DNA of 45,800 nt, taken from NCBI RefSeq assembly GCF_028330985.1, contig NZ_JAQMUE010000067.1, positions 1-45,800 on the forward strand. Reading direction: 5' to 3'. A program made the translations under genes and the position numbers. Each line of letters opens with the position of its first letter. Position 1 is the first letter of the stretch. Under the pieces are notes generated by a model, which did no database searches, had not been told where the DNA came from, and saw only the letters and a list, made by a program, of their open reading frames with translations. The DNA comes from Roseofilum reptotaenium CS-1145 (GTDB taxonomy: Bacteria; Cyanobacteriota; Cyanobacteriia; Cyanobacteriales; Desertifilaceae). Positions 1-8,026 of the stretch are shown here, in pieces.

Positions 1-1
1 C

Positions 2-133
2 GATCAGCTAGAAGAAGTGTTGTACCAGCGCTGCCAAACCTTATTGAAACAGCCAGAATTAATTGGAGGGTTAACCGATTTTTACGGGTGGAGTGAACTC
101 ACTGCTATATCACAACTTATTCAACGGACTTGA
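2..133 (+). CDS. C-terminal end of a transposase-like protein (partial)
   Basis: Frame 2 is open from the window edge to a TGA at 131-133, giving 43 residues. The segment has the pattern RC-x-L-x-x-QPELI followed by an aromatic FYGW, which resembles the tail of IS630-type DDE transposases. The catalytic part lies outside the window, so the family call rests on this short tail only. It differs from the tail of the IS630-like transposase at 40.6-41.6 kb, so it would belong to another subgroup. The following 180 bases hold no gene that I can support. Confidence 0.4.
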   Translation, partial: DQLEEVLYQRCQTLLKQPELIGGLTDFYGWSELTAISQLIQRT

Positions 134-313
134 TATAATAGCTCTTGAGAGCTTGCGCTTAGATTGACATTCATGATCGTTAGAGCATACCAAAAATTTG
201 GGTTCAACTTTCATCCTACCCAATCTGGTTTTCTTATCATGTACTTACAATTCCAAGTTAATACATCATCCAATCCGTGAACTGTAGAATTCATAGACAG
301 TCAAGCGGTCGCC

Positions 314-976
314 CTAAAGGAGACCCCGATAGCGGATAAAGACTAGAATAACTGCCCATGAGCCTAAAGCCACTTTTAGGGCAACTAAGATATTCAGAAC
401 TGGAATCATGCCACCGCTTAGGAGTGTACCTAACTCTCCTTGGGGAAGTTGTAGGCCGACTAATGTGATCGCTGCTAACACAATAAAGACTAAAACGGAA
501 ATCTTTTCCCAGGTGGATGCTCTCCAACGTTCATAAATCTCTTCCATCCGTTCGGAAGGGGAGGTAATGGCAATTAAACCGATCGCCGTTCCACCCGCGA
601 CACCGGCAGCAAATCCGCCTCCTGGACTCAGATGGCCTCGGATGGCTAACTCGATACAGACCAAAGCGGATATAGTTGCACCTAAACGAGCTAAAACGAT
701 GGAAGGTTGGTCGGTAAACTGGCAAACTATGGCTGAGGGTTGTTCATTGGCTAATAAGAATTTTGCTCCCATAATGGCGATCGTAAACACCACTACTTCA
801 AATATCGTATCGTAGATCCGATTTCTAAAGATAATCCCGGAAACAGCGTTGGGGATGCCACTATCTGCAACCACAGACTCGACAATCGAAATCTCGCCCC
901 CCTCGAATGTGGGATCTTGCATCACTAACATTTTGACTAAAAAGATAATGCCTGCTACCAAATAAAGCCATTTCAT
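314..976 (-). CDS. mrpB: Mrp-type Na+/H+ antiporter subunit B
   Basis: This is the last gene of the leftward mrp operon and encodes an integral membrane subunit of a multisubunit cation/proton antiporter. The family signature GHLSPGGGFAAG is clear in the middle of the protein, with hydrophobic segments on both sides. The N-terminal part also has membrane segments, followed by an MnhB-like domain. I chose the ATG at 976 because GGAGG lies 11 bases upstream; an in-frame GTG at 994 would add six residues. The length (220 aa) is above the ~140 aa of a minimal MrpB, as expected when part of the MrpA C-terminus is fused to it. A GC-rich palindrome separates it from the MbhD-like gene upstream. Confidence 0.85.
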   Translation of the reverse strand: MKWLYLVAGIIFLVKMLVMQDPTFEGGEISIVESVVADSGIPNAVSGIIFRNRIYDTIFEVVVFTIAIMGAKFLLANEQPSAIVCQFTDQPSIVLARLGATISALVCIELAIRGHLSPGGGFAAGVAGGTAIGLIAITSPSERMEEIYERWRASTWEKISVLVFIVLAAITLVGLQLPQGELGTLLSGGMIPVLNILVALKVALGSWAVILVFIRYRGLL

Positions 977-1031
977 CTGCTGTTTTTCCTCCACTGATCG
1001 CTATTTCTCTTGAGCTTTGTCACTAATTGGG

Positions 1032-1045
1032 CAAGGGGCCCCTTG
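1032..1045. terminator. 14-bp GC-rich palindrome between mrp genes
   Basis: CAAGGGGCCCCTTG is a perfect palindrome in the short spacer between the MbhD-like gene and mrpB. On the minus strand it is not followed by a T run, so it may attenuate or process the message rather than terminate it. The same core occurs in the hairpin at 32290-32312. Confidence 0.4.
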
Positions 1046-1057
1046 TTTGTCTTTTGC

Positions 1058-1603
1058 CTAACCCGACACATGATTTTTCATCGATAAACTGGTTACTTCA
1101 CTGGGTAACTCAGTCTGCATAATCTCATAAAGTCGCTCTACCCGAATGGTTGTATGGTAGGGTTTTGTCTCTTGACTGGCTGAAGAGGAAATACAAGTGG
1201 CGTGAATTTCCTTATCCATCAGCGCCTGATGTAGACTGGCATCATCACTATAGGGAACCAGATCGAGGCGCATATGATATTTATCTAAGGTTTTCTGTAA
1301 GCTGTTAATTAAGGCTTCAAATTGGGGATTTTCCTGCTCCATGTCTTCAGAAATGGTGCCCAGACGCATCACCAAAGACGATCGCACGGCTACCGCATAT
1401 AAAGTAATGGCTAACATTGTCCCCACTAGAGCTTCTGTTAAGGCCACATCTGCCCCACCTAACACGGCATATACCAGTGCTGCTACAGCTCCCAAGATCC
1501 CCCGAATAACTAGCGCATGGTAGGGATTTTTTTGCAGAACCACTAGACCTGCGGCTAATGGCAATAGGGCAACAATTAATAATAGAGAGATATCAGTCGT
1601 CAT
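1058..1603 (-). CDS. MbhD/DUF4040-type subunit of the Mrp antiporter (MrpA C-terminal-like)
   Basis: The first ~85 residues are hydrophobic and match the DUF4040/MbhD pattern: a KNPYHALVIRGILGA segment followed by GGADVALTEALVG and a further helix. In classical Mrp systems this domain is part of the C-terminus of the large MrpA subunit; cyanobacteria have it as a separate gene. The last ~95 residues are hydrophilic and probably cytoplasmic. The ATG at 1603 was chosen because the GGGGGA just upstream can serve as ribosome binding site and because a relic of this same start (MTSDI) is kept after mrpG at 3260. The gene begins inside the relic of mrpG described next. Confidence 0.75.
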   Translation of the reverse strand: MTTDISLLLIVALLPLAAGLVVLQKNPYHALVIRGILGAVAALVYAVLGGADVALTEALVGTMLAITLYAVAVRSSLVMRLGTISEDMEQENPQFEALINSLQKTLDKYHMRLDLVPYSDDASLHQALMDKEIHATCISSSASQETKPYHTTIRVERLYEIMQTELPSEVTSLSMKNHVSG

Positions 1604-1679
1604 TATTTCCCCCACTGGAACAAGAGGCTAAAACATATCCTATCGGTAATAGAGAGATTATGGCACTCCAATACAACAA
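1593..1679 (-). pseudogene. Relic of the mrpG 3' end
   Basis: Directly after the mrpD2 stop, the same frame reads LLYWSAIISL...IGYVLASCSSGGNNDD and a stop. The intact MrpG ends LLVLGIISL...LGYVLAYCSSGGNDDE. About 28 codons are therefore a decayed copy of the last part of mrpG, with a short internal deletion. Its end overlaps the start of the MbhD-like gene as the ancestral junction would have. This relic shows that the segment between mrpD2 and the MbhD-like gene once contained a second mrpG. Confidence 0.85.
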
Positions 1680-3119
1680 TCATTGCCAAACCATCCAGAA
1701 TAGAAACAACAACATTAAATTCATCATGCCAATCAGATGGTCAAGCGTTTCGAGTGTCTGAGGGAGTTTAACGGTTGAGTTGCGAAAGATGATGAAGTAG
1801 GCAAGCCAACCCAAGGCGATCGTGACAAGGGGTTTGGCTATGTTTGCCAGGGTATAGGTCTGATAATTAAAGGCGTTTGCGCCGATGAGTCCACTGATTA
1901 AAATGACCACTGCCAACCAGAAACCGATGGATAGCTTTTGAGTGTCCTCTTCTGACCTTTCATGGGGCAAAAACATGAATTGTCCATAGACGGTTGCTGT
2001 GCCCACGGCAGCGAAACTCATGCCCAGCATTTGCCAAGGGATCAGGTTTTTCAGGGTTAGGACTTTAGCGCCAAAACCGGCAAGTAGGGGACAACCACAG
2101 ATGGATAAACTTGCCAAGTTGAGGGCGATCCACAGGGAATTGGCCATGGGTTTTTGTTGCAATTCTTTTAGGTTACGACTGGGTAAGTTACCCCCAATTA
2201 GGAATAGGGCAGATTTTGCCAGTCCGTGGGTAAGAGCATATAATCCTCCCACTTCCGGGGCTACAAGGACAAAGCCCAATTGGGAAATTGTACTCAAGGC
2301 TAACATGCGTTTGATGTCTTTTTCAAATAGGGCATACCCTACACCTAATAGGGCAGTAGCTACGCCAAAGAAGCGTATGATGGGGTCAATTGCTTCTAAA
2401 GTCAGGGCGCAGCGCACTAGGGGAAAGGCTGCAGTTTTGACGACGACTCCTGAGAGGATGGCAGAAACAGGGGTTTCTGATTCTGAGTGTGTCAGGGGTA
2501 ACCAGAATCCGGGGACAAAGATACCGCCTTTGGCTAGAAGTGCGAGGAAGATCAGGGCAATGGCTTCGGCGGGAGCATTGATTAAACCGGTTAAAGCGAA
2601 GGAGTTGTTTGCTTTATAGACGAGGATGGCTCCCACTAAGTACAAGAGCATAACGGTATTACTAAGCAATAGATACCGCAGTCCTATCCAGATGGCGCGA
2701 TCGCTTCTTGGATAGGAAATCAGCAGAAATGCGGCGATGGTCATCACTTCTATGCCGACATAGATACTCAGCCAGTCAGCACAGACAAAGACTGAGTTGA
2801 TACTGCCCTGTAAAACCACAAGCTGAGTATAAAAGAAGGCGCTTTTGCTACTCCGCCAACAGTAGAGTAGTACTGCCACACAGACAAAAGCATTAGTTAA
2901 GATAAAGAAGGCACTCTGTTCATCGGCGATCAGGGTAACTCCGAAATTATCGAGCAATTCCAGGACAATGGGTTCGGGTTGCTGAAATACGAAGGTCGCA
3001 TAGGCAAACGAGACTAGGGTCGTCCCAAAGGCCAGAAACCAATCGAGCCTTGGTAGGAGATAAATTCCTAAGCCAACAATCAAAGGGAGGAGAAGCCAAG
3101 CGATTGTGAGGATGGTCAT
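1680..3119 (-). CDS. mrpD: Mrp antiporter subunit D, second copy
   Basis: This 479-residue polytopic protein belongs to the NuoL/M/N-MrpA/D family that carries the proton or cation channel. It is nearly colinear with the copy at 4256-5695. The conserved channel residues are present: Glu in YVGIEVMTI, Lys in LLAKGGIF, the HSESETPVSA segment and FEKDIKRML. One difference stands out: it reads RMLALSTISQLG where the other copy has RMLAFHTISQLG; the STISQLG form is more usual in MrpA/NuoL proteins. The ATG at 3119 matches the start of the paralogue; the longer reading from 3137 lies in the mrpC relic. No full-length MrpA is seen, so this copy may take that position in the complex. Confidence 0.9.
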   Translation of the reverse strand: MTILTIAWLLLPLIVGLGIYLLPRLDWFLAFGTTLVSFAYATFVFQQPEPIVLELLDNFGVTLIADEQSAFFILTNAFVCVAVLLYCWRSSKSAFFYTQLVVLQGSINSVFVCADWLSIYVGIEVMTIAAFLLISYPRSDRAIWIGLRYLLLSNTVMLLYLVGAILVYKANNSFALTGLINAPAEAIALIFLALLAKGGIFVPGFWLPLTHSESETPVSAILSGVVVKTAAFPLVRCALTLEAIDPIIRFFGVATALLGVGYALFEKDIKRMLALSTISQLGFVLVAPEVGGLYALTHGLAKSALFLIGGNLPSRNLKELQQKPMANSLWIALNLASLSICGCPLLAGFGAKVLTLKNLIPWQMLGMSFAAVGTATVYGQFMFLPHERSEEDTQKLSIGFWLAVVILISGLIGANAFNYQTYTLANIAKPLVTIALGWLAYFIIFRNSTVKLPQTLETLDHLIGMMNLMLLFLFWMVWQ

Positions 3120-3155
3120 GGTGTGAGTTTTTCCCAATCTCCTTGGTTTCTAATA
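3117..3155 (-). pseudogene. Relic of the mrpC 3' end
   Basis: Immediately upstream of mrpD2 the minus strand encodes LLETKEIGKN, matching the last codons of the real mrpC (TLETKAIEKNYTP). A one-base deletion breaks the frame before the ATG of mrpD2. The match holds at DNA level over nearly 40 bases, including the ACACCATGA overlap that joins mrpC to mrpD1. Confidence 0.8.
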
Positions 3156-3170
3156 AGGTCACCGGTACGG

Positions 3171-3191
3171 ATACATTACGACGTTATGTAT
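3171..3191. repeat. 21-bp inverted repeat upstream of mrpD2
   Basis: ATACATTACG and CGTTATGTAT flank a single A; the arms pair with one mismatch. It lies in the only sizeable non-coding gap of the operon (3156-3221), between two gene relics, in a position where it could bind a dimeric regulator of the distal genes or stabilise the message. No function can be read from sequence alone. Confidence 0.4.
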
Positions 3192-3221
3192 AATACCCTA
3201 TCTACCAGAGTGGAAAATAAC

Positions 3222-3262
3222 CATAAAAGGCAAGAGGGCCATGATTAAATATCACTCGTCAT
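3222..3262 (-). pseudogene. Relic of the MbhD-like gene 5' end
   Basis: Just past the end of mrpG the minus strand has ATG-ACG-AGT-GAT-ATT then TAA, reading MTSDI against MTTDIS at the start of the intact MbhD-like gene. After a gap of ~9 bases the match resumes in TTAAT..GCCCT.TTGCC. It is the mirror of the mrpG relic at 1593-1679: both copies of the old mrpG/MbhD junction survive. Confidence 0.8.
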
Positions 3263-3530
3263 CATTCCCCCCACTAGAACAATAGGCTAAGACATATCCC
3301 AAAACGGTATTCCAAATGGCGAGAGAAATAATACCCAATACCAGTAAGGGCCATTCTCTGGGAATTTGCAGGAGTAAACCAATAATCATACTCATGGAAC
3401 CGAGGGTATCAGCGACAGAGAGACTATGGAGTTTAAAGAGAACGGAGCGATCGCCAATTAAAGGAAAGGTTCCCCAAAACCAGAACACGATCCCCACTCC
3501 CATACAGATATAACTCAAGGTTGTAATCAT
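3252..3530 (-). CDS. mrpG: Mrp antiporter subunit G
   Basis: A 92-residue membrane protein with three hydrophobic segments and the MrpG pattern: FWGTFPLIGDRSVLFKLHSLS followed by DTLGSMSMIIGLLL. It overlaps mrpF by the four bases ATGA, which points to coupled translation. It ends in a small polar tail, CSSGGNDDE. It is a small obligate subunit of the multisubunit antiporter in the cytoplasmic membrane. Confidence 0.88.
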   Translation of the reverse strand: MITTLSYICMGVGIVFWFWGTFPLIGDRSVLFKLHSLSVADTLGSMSMIIGLLLQIPREWPLLVLGIISLAIWNTVLGYVLAYCSSGGNDDE

Positions 3531-3778
3531 CCCTCCCCCACTCGTTTAATTACATGAGCTAACAACATTAATGCTGCATTCCCTACACTTAAGATAATGA
3601 TGCCAACCACACCCAGCATTAAATCATCGCGTAACACCGAGACAATTAAAATCATCATTGAAGTTTTGGTCGCAATGCTGGCAAAGGCCAACATTTTCTG
3701 CCAAATATCACTATCTTGACAAGCCTCATACATGGGAATTAATAGCGCAAAAATCATCAAAACCAAAATTACAGTCAT
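3527..3778 (-). CDS. mrpF: Mrp antiporter subunit F
   Basis: An 83-residue protein with three hydrophobic helices, of the right length and position for MrpF. The segment ending VLRDDLMLGVVGIIILSVGNAAL fits the family's conserved middle part, and the product ends in a short basic tail. The spacer to mrpE upstream is 70 bases and begins with a hairpin-repeat copy, whereas most other junctions in the operon overlap. It overlaps mrpG downstream. Confidence 0.85.
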   Translation of the reverse strand: MTVILVLMIFALLIPMYEACQDSDIWQKMLAFASIATKTSMMILIVSVLRDDLMLGVVGIIILSVGNAALMLLAHVIKRVGEG

Positions 3779-3835
3779 CTTTTAAAAGTCTCCATCCCCA
3801 TATCTCTAAGTCTCCCGATCGCCGTGTCTGTGCTT

Positions 3836-3855
3836 CCTTCGACTCCGCTCAGGGA
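3836..3855. repeat. Small hairpin repeat, copy a (end of mrpE)
   Basis: CCTTCGACTCCGCTCAGGGA covers the stop of mrpE. It belongs to a family of ~20-bp elements also found at 9227, 9628 and 9963. The insertion supplies the last codons (RTETNAP) and the TGA of mrpE. Confidence 0.7.
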
Positions 3856-4259
3856 GCGTTTGTCTCTGTGCGTCCCCGCCTTCTTCGTCTCACCCAATGA
3901 ACTTCATACGATCCCCTAGCGTGATACTTCACCACAATGGTTTTGGGGGTAAAGGTAATTACGAAAATATCTAAAAAGATCAATCCGGGAGTCCGGTTGG
4001 GTTTAACTTGCTCCAGGGTGGTTTCTTCTTCTTGATGGGGACGAACCATCAACTCGATCGCTTCTATATAAGCTTGAGGAATGGCGACTGCAATCTCCCA
4101 AAGAGCGTGTAACCAATCTTTGAGGACTGCTGGAGCAGTAACCGATCTCGGTAGGAGAAAGGCTACGGCTACGCCAATAACAATATTGGCTAGGCTCAGA
4201 TCGGAGGTGAGTAAAAACCAGATGGTCAATCGTAGTATCAGATCCAGATATCCAATCAT
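3849..4259 (-). CDS. mrpE: Mrp antiporter subunit E
   Basis: The 136-residue product starts MIGYLDLILRLTIWFLL, has two or three hydrophobic helices and contains the MrpE-type PRTPGLIFLDI-like segment (NRTPGLIFLDIF) followed by TFTPKTIVV. I placed the start at the ATG at 4259, which overlaps the TGA of mrpD1 as ATGA; the longer open frame from 4385 only reads through mrpD1 in another frame. The C-terminus runs into a string of arginines and then into a hairpin-repeat copy, so the native end has been replaced. Confidence 0.85.
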   Translation of the reverse strand: MIGYLDLILRLTIWFLLTSDLSLANIVIGVAVAFLLPRSVTAPAVLKDWLHALWEIAVAIPQAYIEAIELMVRPHQEEETTLEQVKPNRTPGLIFLDIFVITFTPKTIVVKYHARGSYEVHWVRRRRRGRTETNAP

Positions 4260-5695
4260 GCCCACACCATCCAGAACAGCAGCAACAACATTAAACTCAT
4301 CATCCCCATCAGATGATCGAACTGTTCCAGCATTCGGGGCAGTTTGACCGTTGCGTTGCGGAAGATGAGAAAGTAGGCGACCCAACCGAGGGCGATCGTC
4401 ACCAGAGGTTTAACAATATTGGCTAGGGTATAGGCTTGATAATAGACTACGTTGGCTCCCACCAGTCCTCCAATCAAGACTACGACAGCTAACCAGAAGC
4501 CAATGGATTGCTTTTTATCCCCTTCTTTTGCCGCTTCATGGGGTAGAAAGATGAGTTTGGCAAAGGAAATAGAAGTTCCCAAGGCAGCAATATTCATGCC
4601 AATGACTTGCCAAGGCATTAGGGTTTTCATCGTCAGGACTTTCGCACCAAAACCAGCAAGTAGGGGAAAACCGGAGATGGAAAAACTGGCCAAGGTTAGG
4701 GCAATCCACATAGGATTGGGAATGGGTTTATGTTTCAATTCTTTTAGGTTACGACTTGGTAAATTCCCTCCGATTAGGAAAAGGGCCGATTTCACCAATC
4801 CGTGGGTGAGGGCATAGAATCCTCCGACTTCCGGGGCTGCGAGGATAAAGCCTAATTGGGAAATGGTGTGAAAAGCTAACATCCGTTTGATGTCTTTTTC
4901 AAACACGGCATAGCCGACTCCCAATACGGCAGTGCCCACGCCAAAGAAGCGCACGATGGGTTCAATGTCGTCTAACATTAGGGCACAGCGTACGAGGGGA
5001 AAAACGCCAGCTTTCACCACGACCCCTGAGAGCATGGCAGAAACGGGGGTTTCGGATTCCGAGTGCGTCAGGGGTAACCAGAGTCCGGAGATAAAAATCC
5101 CCCCTTTGGCAAGCAGTCCGAGGAAAATTAAGGCAATGGCTTCGGTGGGAGCATTGGTTAGGCCAATGAACGCAAAAGAGTTGTTGGCTTGATAAACTAG
5201 GATTGCGCCCACAAGATAGAAGAGCATAGCCACATTGCTAACAAATAGATAGCGTAGCCCTACCCAGATGGAGCGATCGCTTCTCGGATAAGTAATCAGC
5301 AGAAACGAGGCGATGCTAATAACTTCTAAGGCAACATATAAAGTAATCCAGTCTGCACAGATGAAGGCTGAATTTACACTACCCTGTAAGATAATGAGCT
5401 GAGTATAGAAAAAGTAACTTTTGTTGCTTCTCCAACCGTAAAGCAACACTGCCATACAGACCAAAGCATTGGTTAAAACAAAGAAGCCAGTCTGGTGATC
5501 GGCGATCAGGGTCACCCCGAAACTATCCAGGAGTTCCAGGGGAATGGGTTCAGGTTGCCGAAATACAAATGTGGCATAGGCAAGGGAGACTAGAGTTACC
5601 CCAAAGGCTAGAACCCAATCAAGCCTCGGTAGGAGGTAAATCCCTAATCCAACAATAAAGGGAAGTGCAAGCCAGGCGATAGTTAAAAAGGTCAT
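4256..5695 (-). CDS. mrpD: Mrp antiporter subunit D, first copy
   Basis: A 479-residue polytopic protein of the NuoN/MrpD family that carries ion-translocating half-channels. Key features visible are Glu in YVALEVISI, Lys in LLAKGGIFISG, HSESETPVSAMLSGVVVK and FEKDIKRMLAFHTISQLG. It starts inside the end of mrpC (ATGA overlap) and ends in the start of mrpE, so the genes are translationally coupled. It is the parent or sister of the copy at 1680-3119; the two are similar along the whole length, also at DNA level. Confidence 0.92.
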   Translation of the reverse strand: MTFLTIAWLALPFIVGLGIYLLPRLDWVLAFGVTLVSLAYATFVFRQPEPIPLELLDSFGVTLIADHQTGFFVLTNALVCMAVLLYGWRSNKSYFFYTQLIILQGSVNSAFICADWITLYVALEVISIASFLLITYPRSDRSIWVGLRYLFVSNVAMLFYLVGAILVYQANNSFAFIGLTNAPTEAIALIFLGLLAKGGIFISGLWLPLTHSESETPVSAMLSGVVVKAGVFPLVRCALMLDDIEPIVRFFGVGTAVLGVGYAVFEKDIKRMLAFHTISQLGFILAAPEVGGFYALTHGLVKSALFLIGGNLPSRNLKELKHKPIPNPMWIALTLASFSISGFPLLAGFGAKVLTMKTLMPWQVIGMNIAALGTSISFAKLIFLPHEAAKEGDKKQSIGFWLAVVVLIGGLVGANVVYYQAYTLANIVKPLVTIALGWVAYFLIFRNATVKLPRMLEQFDHLMGMMSLMLLLLFWMVWA

Positions 5696-6027
5696 GGTGT
5701 ATAGTTTTTCTCGATCGCCTTAGTTTCTAATGTGGGGTTATCTTTTGCCAGCTTCATCACTCCCACAAGCATCAGCGCTTGAATCGAAAAGCCAATCACA
5801 ATCGCCGTTAAAATCACTGCTTGTGGCACAGGATCGGCATATTCAACAGTTTTGGTGGGATCGAGAATGGGGGTAAACAGCCCTTCTCGTGAGGCAATGA
5901 AGATATAATAGGCGATCACTCCGGTACTCATCACGTCCATAGAGATGATCTTCATGACAAGGTTCTTTTTCAGGATAATTCCGAAAAATCCGAATAATAG
6001 GGTGATTAGGATGCAGGCTTGTAACAT
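5692..6027 (-). CDS. mrpC: Mrp antiporter subunit C (NuoK-like)
   Basis: A 111-residue protein with three hydrophobic helices, similar in build to NuoK and MrpC. The first helix (ITLLFGFFGIILKKNLVMKII) and the PVPQAVILTAIVIGFSIQAL segment are typical of the family. It is the first gene of the leftward operon. The 250 bases to menA on the right must hold the promoters of both divergent units; I see no clear operator there. Confidence 0.88.
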   Translation of the reverse strand: MLQACILITLLFGFFGIILKKNLVMKIISMDVMSTGVIAYYIFIASREGLFTPILDPTKTVEYADPVPQAVILTAIVIGFSIQALMLVGVMKLAKDNPTLETKAIEKNYTP

Positions 6028-6277
6028 CGACAGGGCTTAGGGGGTCAGGGGAATGGGCTATGCTCTGGAAAGCTTTTTAATAAGAATACACAATTTCCGG
6101 TCGTTGAGAACCATTAGGGACTTAAGTTATTCGTAAGGAAAACCATTGGTTATCATTGATGTACCGATCTCCTCAGCTTACACTAGAGGCAATATGATCG
6201 CTGTACCGATTACCAGGACAAAACCCTTTTAAGGTAAACTCTATAAACTAATTACTTCTTAATATTGAAGCTTTTCC

Positions 6278-7177
6278 ATGACTACGCCCACCCTTCCTAT
6301 TTCGCGAAAAAAGCTATGGTTAGCCGCCATTAAGCCACCCATGTATAGTGTTGCGGTCATTCCCATTGGAGTAGGCAGTGCCGTTGCTTTTGCGGAAACA
6401 GAAAGCTTCAATTGGGCAATTTTTAGCACTTTCATTACGGCAGCTATCCTCATTATAGCCTGGCTGAATTTAACTAATGATGTATTTGACTCTGAAACGG
6501 GAATCGACGTTAATAAACACCATTCTGTTGTTAATTTAACTGGCAATAAAACCTTAGTTTTTTGGATTGCCAATGGACTCTTAGCGATCGCTGCTCTAGA
6601 ATTGATCTTGATTGCCTGGTGGCAACATAGTCCGATGATTCTAGAACTGATTGCCTTAGCAGTTTTTCTGGGCTATACCTATCAAGGTCCACCCTTTCGT
6701 TTGGGTTATTTAGGTTTAGGAGAAATCATCTGTTTCATTACGTTTGGTCCCTTAGCTGTTTCTGCTGCATACTACTCCCAAAACCCCACTTGGTCAACGA
6801 CTAGCCTGAAGGCATCCATTATTATTGGCCTTACCACCAGTATTATTTTACTCTGCTCCCATTTCCATCAAGTGGAAGATGATATCGCCGCTGGAAAACG
6901 CTCTCCCATTGTCCGTATTGGCACAACAAAAGGCGCTCAACTGCTGTTGAGTGCTTGTGTAGCTGTTTTTGCGGCGATCGCCCTTTTCACTATTGAAGGC
7001 TATTTCCCCCAATGGACAGCCTTAAGTTTCCTCAGTATCCCCGTTGCGGTGCAACTATGCTACCATGTTCTGATGTATCATGACCAACCGGAACAAGTAA
7101 AAAACTGTAAGTTTATCGCCGTTAACTTTCACTTTATCAGTGGATTTTTATTGGGTTTAGGATTTATTTTAGGATAG
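6278..7177 (+). CDS. menA: 1,4-dihydroxy-2-naphthoate phytyltransferase
   Basis: A 299-residue UbiA-family membrane prenyltransferase. It joins a phytyl chain to 1,4-dihydroxy-2-naphthoate in the synthesis of phylloquinone, the secondary electron acceptor of photosystem I. The first Asp-rich motif NDVFDSETGID and the second motif VEDDIAAGKRS, which bind the prenyl diphosphate through Mg2+, are both intact. About eight or nine hydrophobic helices cover the rest. It stands alone on the plus strand, divergent from the mrp operon. Its length and the TYQGPPFRLGYLGLGE segment fit cyanobacterial MenA well. Confidence 0.9.
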   Translation: MTTPTLPISRKKLWLAAIKPPMYSVAVIPIGVGSAVAFAETESFNWAIFSTFITAAILIIAWLNLTNDVFDSETGIDVNKHHSVVNLTGNKTLVFWIANGLLAIAALELILIAWWQHSPMILELIALAVFLGYTYQGPPFRLGYLGLGEIICFITFGPLAVSAAYYSQNPTWSTTSLKASIIIGLTTSIILLCSHFHQVEDDIAAGKRSPIVRIGTTKGAQLLLSACVAVFAAIALFTIEGYFPQWTALSFLSIPVAVQLCYHVLMYHDQPEQVKNCKFIAVNFHFISGFLLGLGFILG

Positions 7178-7329
7178 GTTATATAGCAGTTTTTCCTAAG
7201 CAATAAAGACGCTAGAAATGGACAAAAGCTTTGATTGAGCATAAGCCATCGTTTGATATAGCTTTTAAACAATATTTAGTTAAGTATAATACGTTTTTAT
7301 TGAGCGTTAGACTGGCGCAATATACTGTT

Positions 7330-7926
7330 TCATAAGGAGGTTGGTGGCTTTTCATCCAGCCCGAAATCCCTAGGGAATGCTACATAAATTACATGATCGA
7401 CCCATTGATCGTTTTCGTAATAAAAGCCATAACGAATACACTCTTTCTGCAAGCCAATACTTTCAACGAGTGCAATCGAAGGATAATTATCAAGATTGAT
7501 AGCGGCTTCGATACGATGATACCCAAGCTGCTCAAACCCAGCAATAACGGCAGCTCTTACAGATTCTTTCCCAAATCCTTGTCCCCAGTGTTGATTATGG
7601 ATACTGTAGCCCAAGTTAGCCCACTGTTTTTCCTCTCGTTGAATAGTAGATAAGTCAAGGTTACCCAGATGTTGATTCGTTTGCCGACAAAATACGCCCC
7701 AAATATATGCGTAATCATTGAAAGCTTGTTCCTGATGGCTATTACATATATCGGCAAAACGGTTAGCATCATAGTCATCTAAATTAATCTGTCCTTCGTC
7801 ATATGGGTACTGCTGAGGCAGTCGTTCTGATAACGCAACATACCAAGATTGATAGTCCTTAGGTTTTTGAGGACGTAGGATAAGGCGTTTAGTCTGGATC
7901 GTCAGATCCTAAGCTATTTCATTCAT
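7330..7926 (-). pseudogene. GNAT acetyltransferase (RimJ/RimL type) with an early amber codon
   Basis: One frame is open over the whole GNAT domain: TKRLILRPQKPKDYQSW at the N-terminus, then GYSIHNQHWGQGFGKES (the acetyl-CoA loop) and NYPSIALVESIGL near the end. This is what RimJ/RimL-like N-acetyltransferases have. The natural ATG is at 7926 (MNEIA), but the sixth codon, 7909-7911, is TAG. No other good start exists before the domain; the only ATG-initiated reading starts at 7614 and lacks the first half. The gene is either recently inactivated or uses a rare CTG at codon 8. A sequencing error is also possible. Confidence 0.75.
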
Positions 7927-8026
7927 CACAAAAATTTTCGACAAAAATTTTCGTTTGCCAAATTGATTCCAGCTTGAATATAAATCCCGGTAAAATGGAC
8001 TCTCCAGACACCCAACTTGGAGACTC

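Noticed and set aside
1999-2619. 206-codon open frame opposite mrpD2
   Set aside because: It is the antisense shadow of a strongly conserved membrane gene; the composition is rich in Arg/Pro/Ala without any motif. The same shadow appears opposite mrpD1.
4260-4385. N-terminal extension of MrpE
   Set aside because: It lies wholly inside mrpD1 in another frame; the ATGA overlap at 4256-4259 gives the normal start.
7180-7329. Possible transposase tail on the minus strand between menA and the acetyltransferase
   Set aside because: A frame reading FKSYIKRWLMLNQSF looks protein-like, but it is short and I cannot link it to a family.
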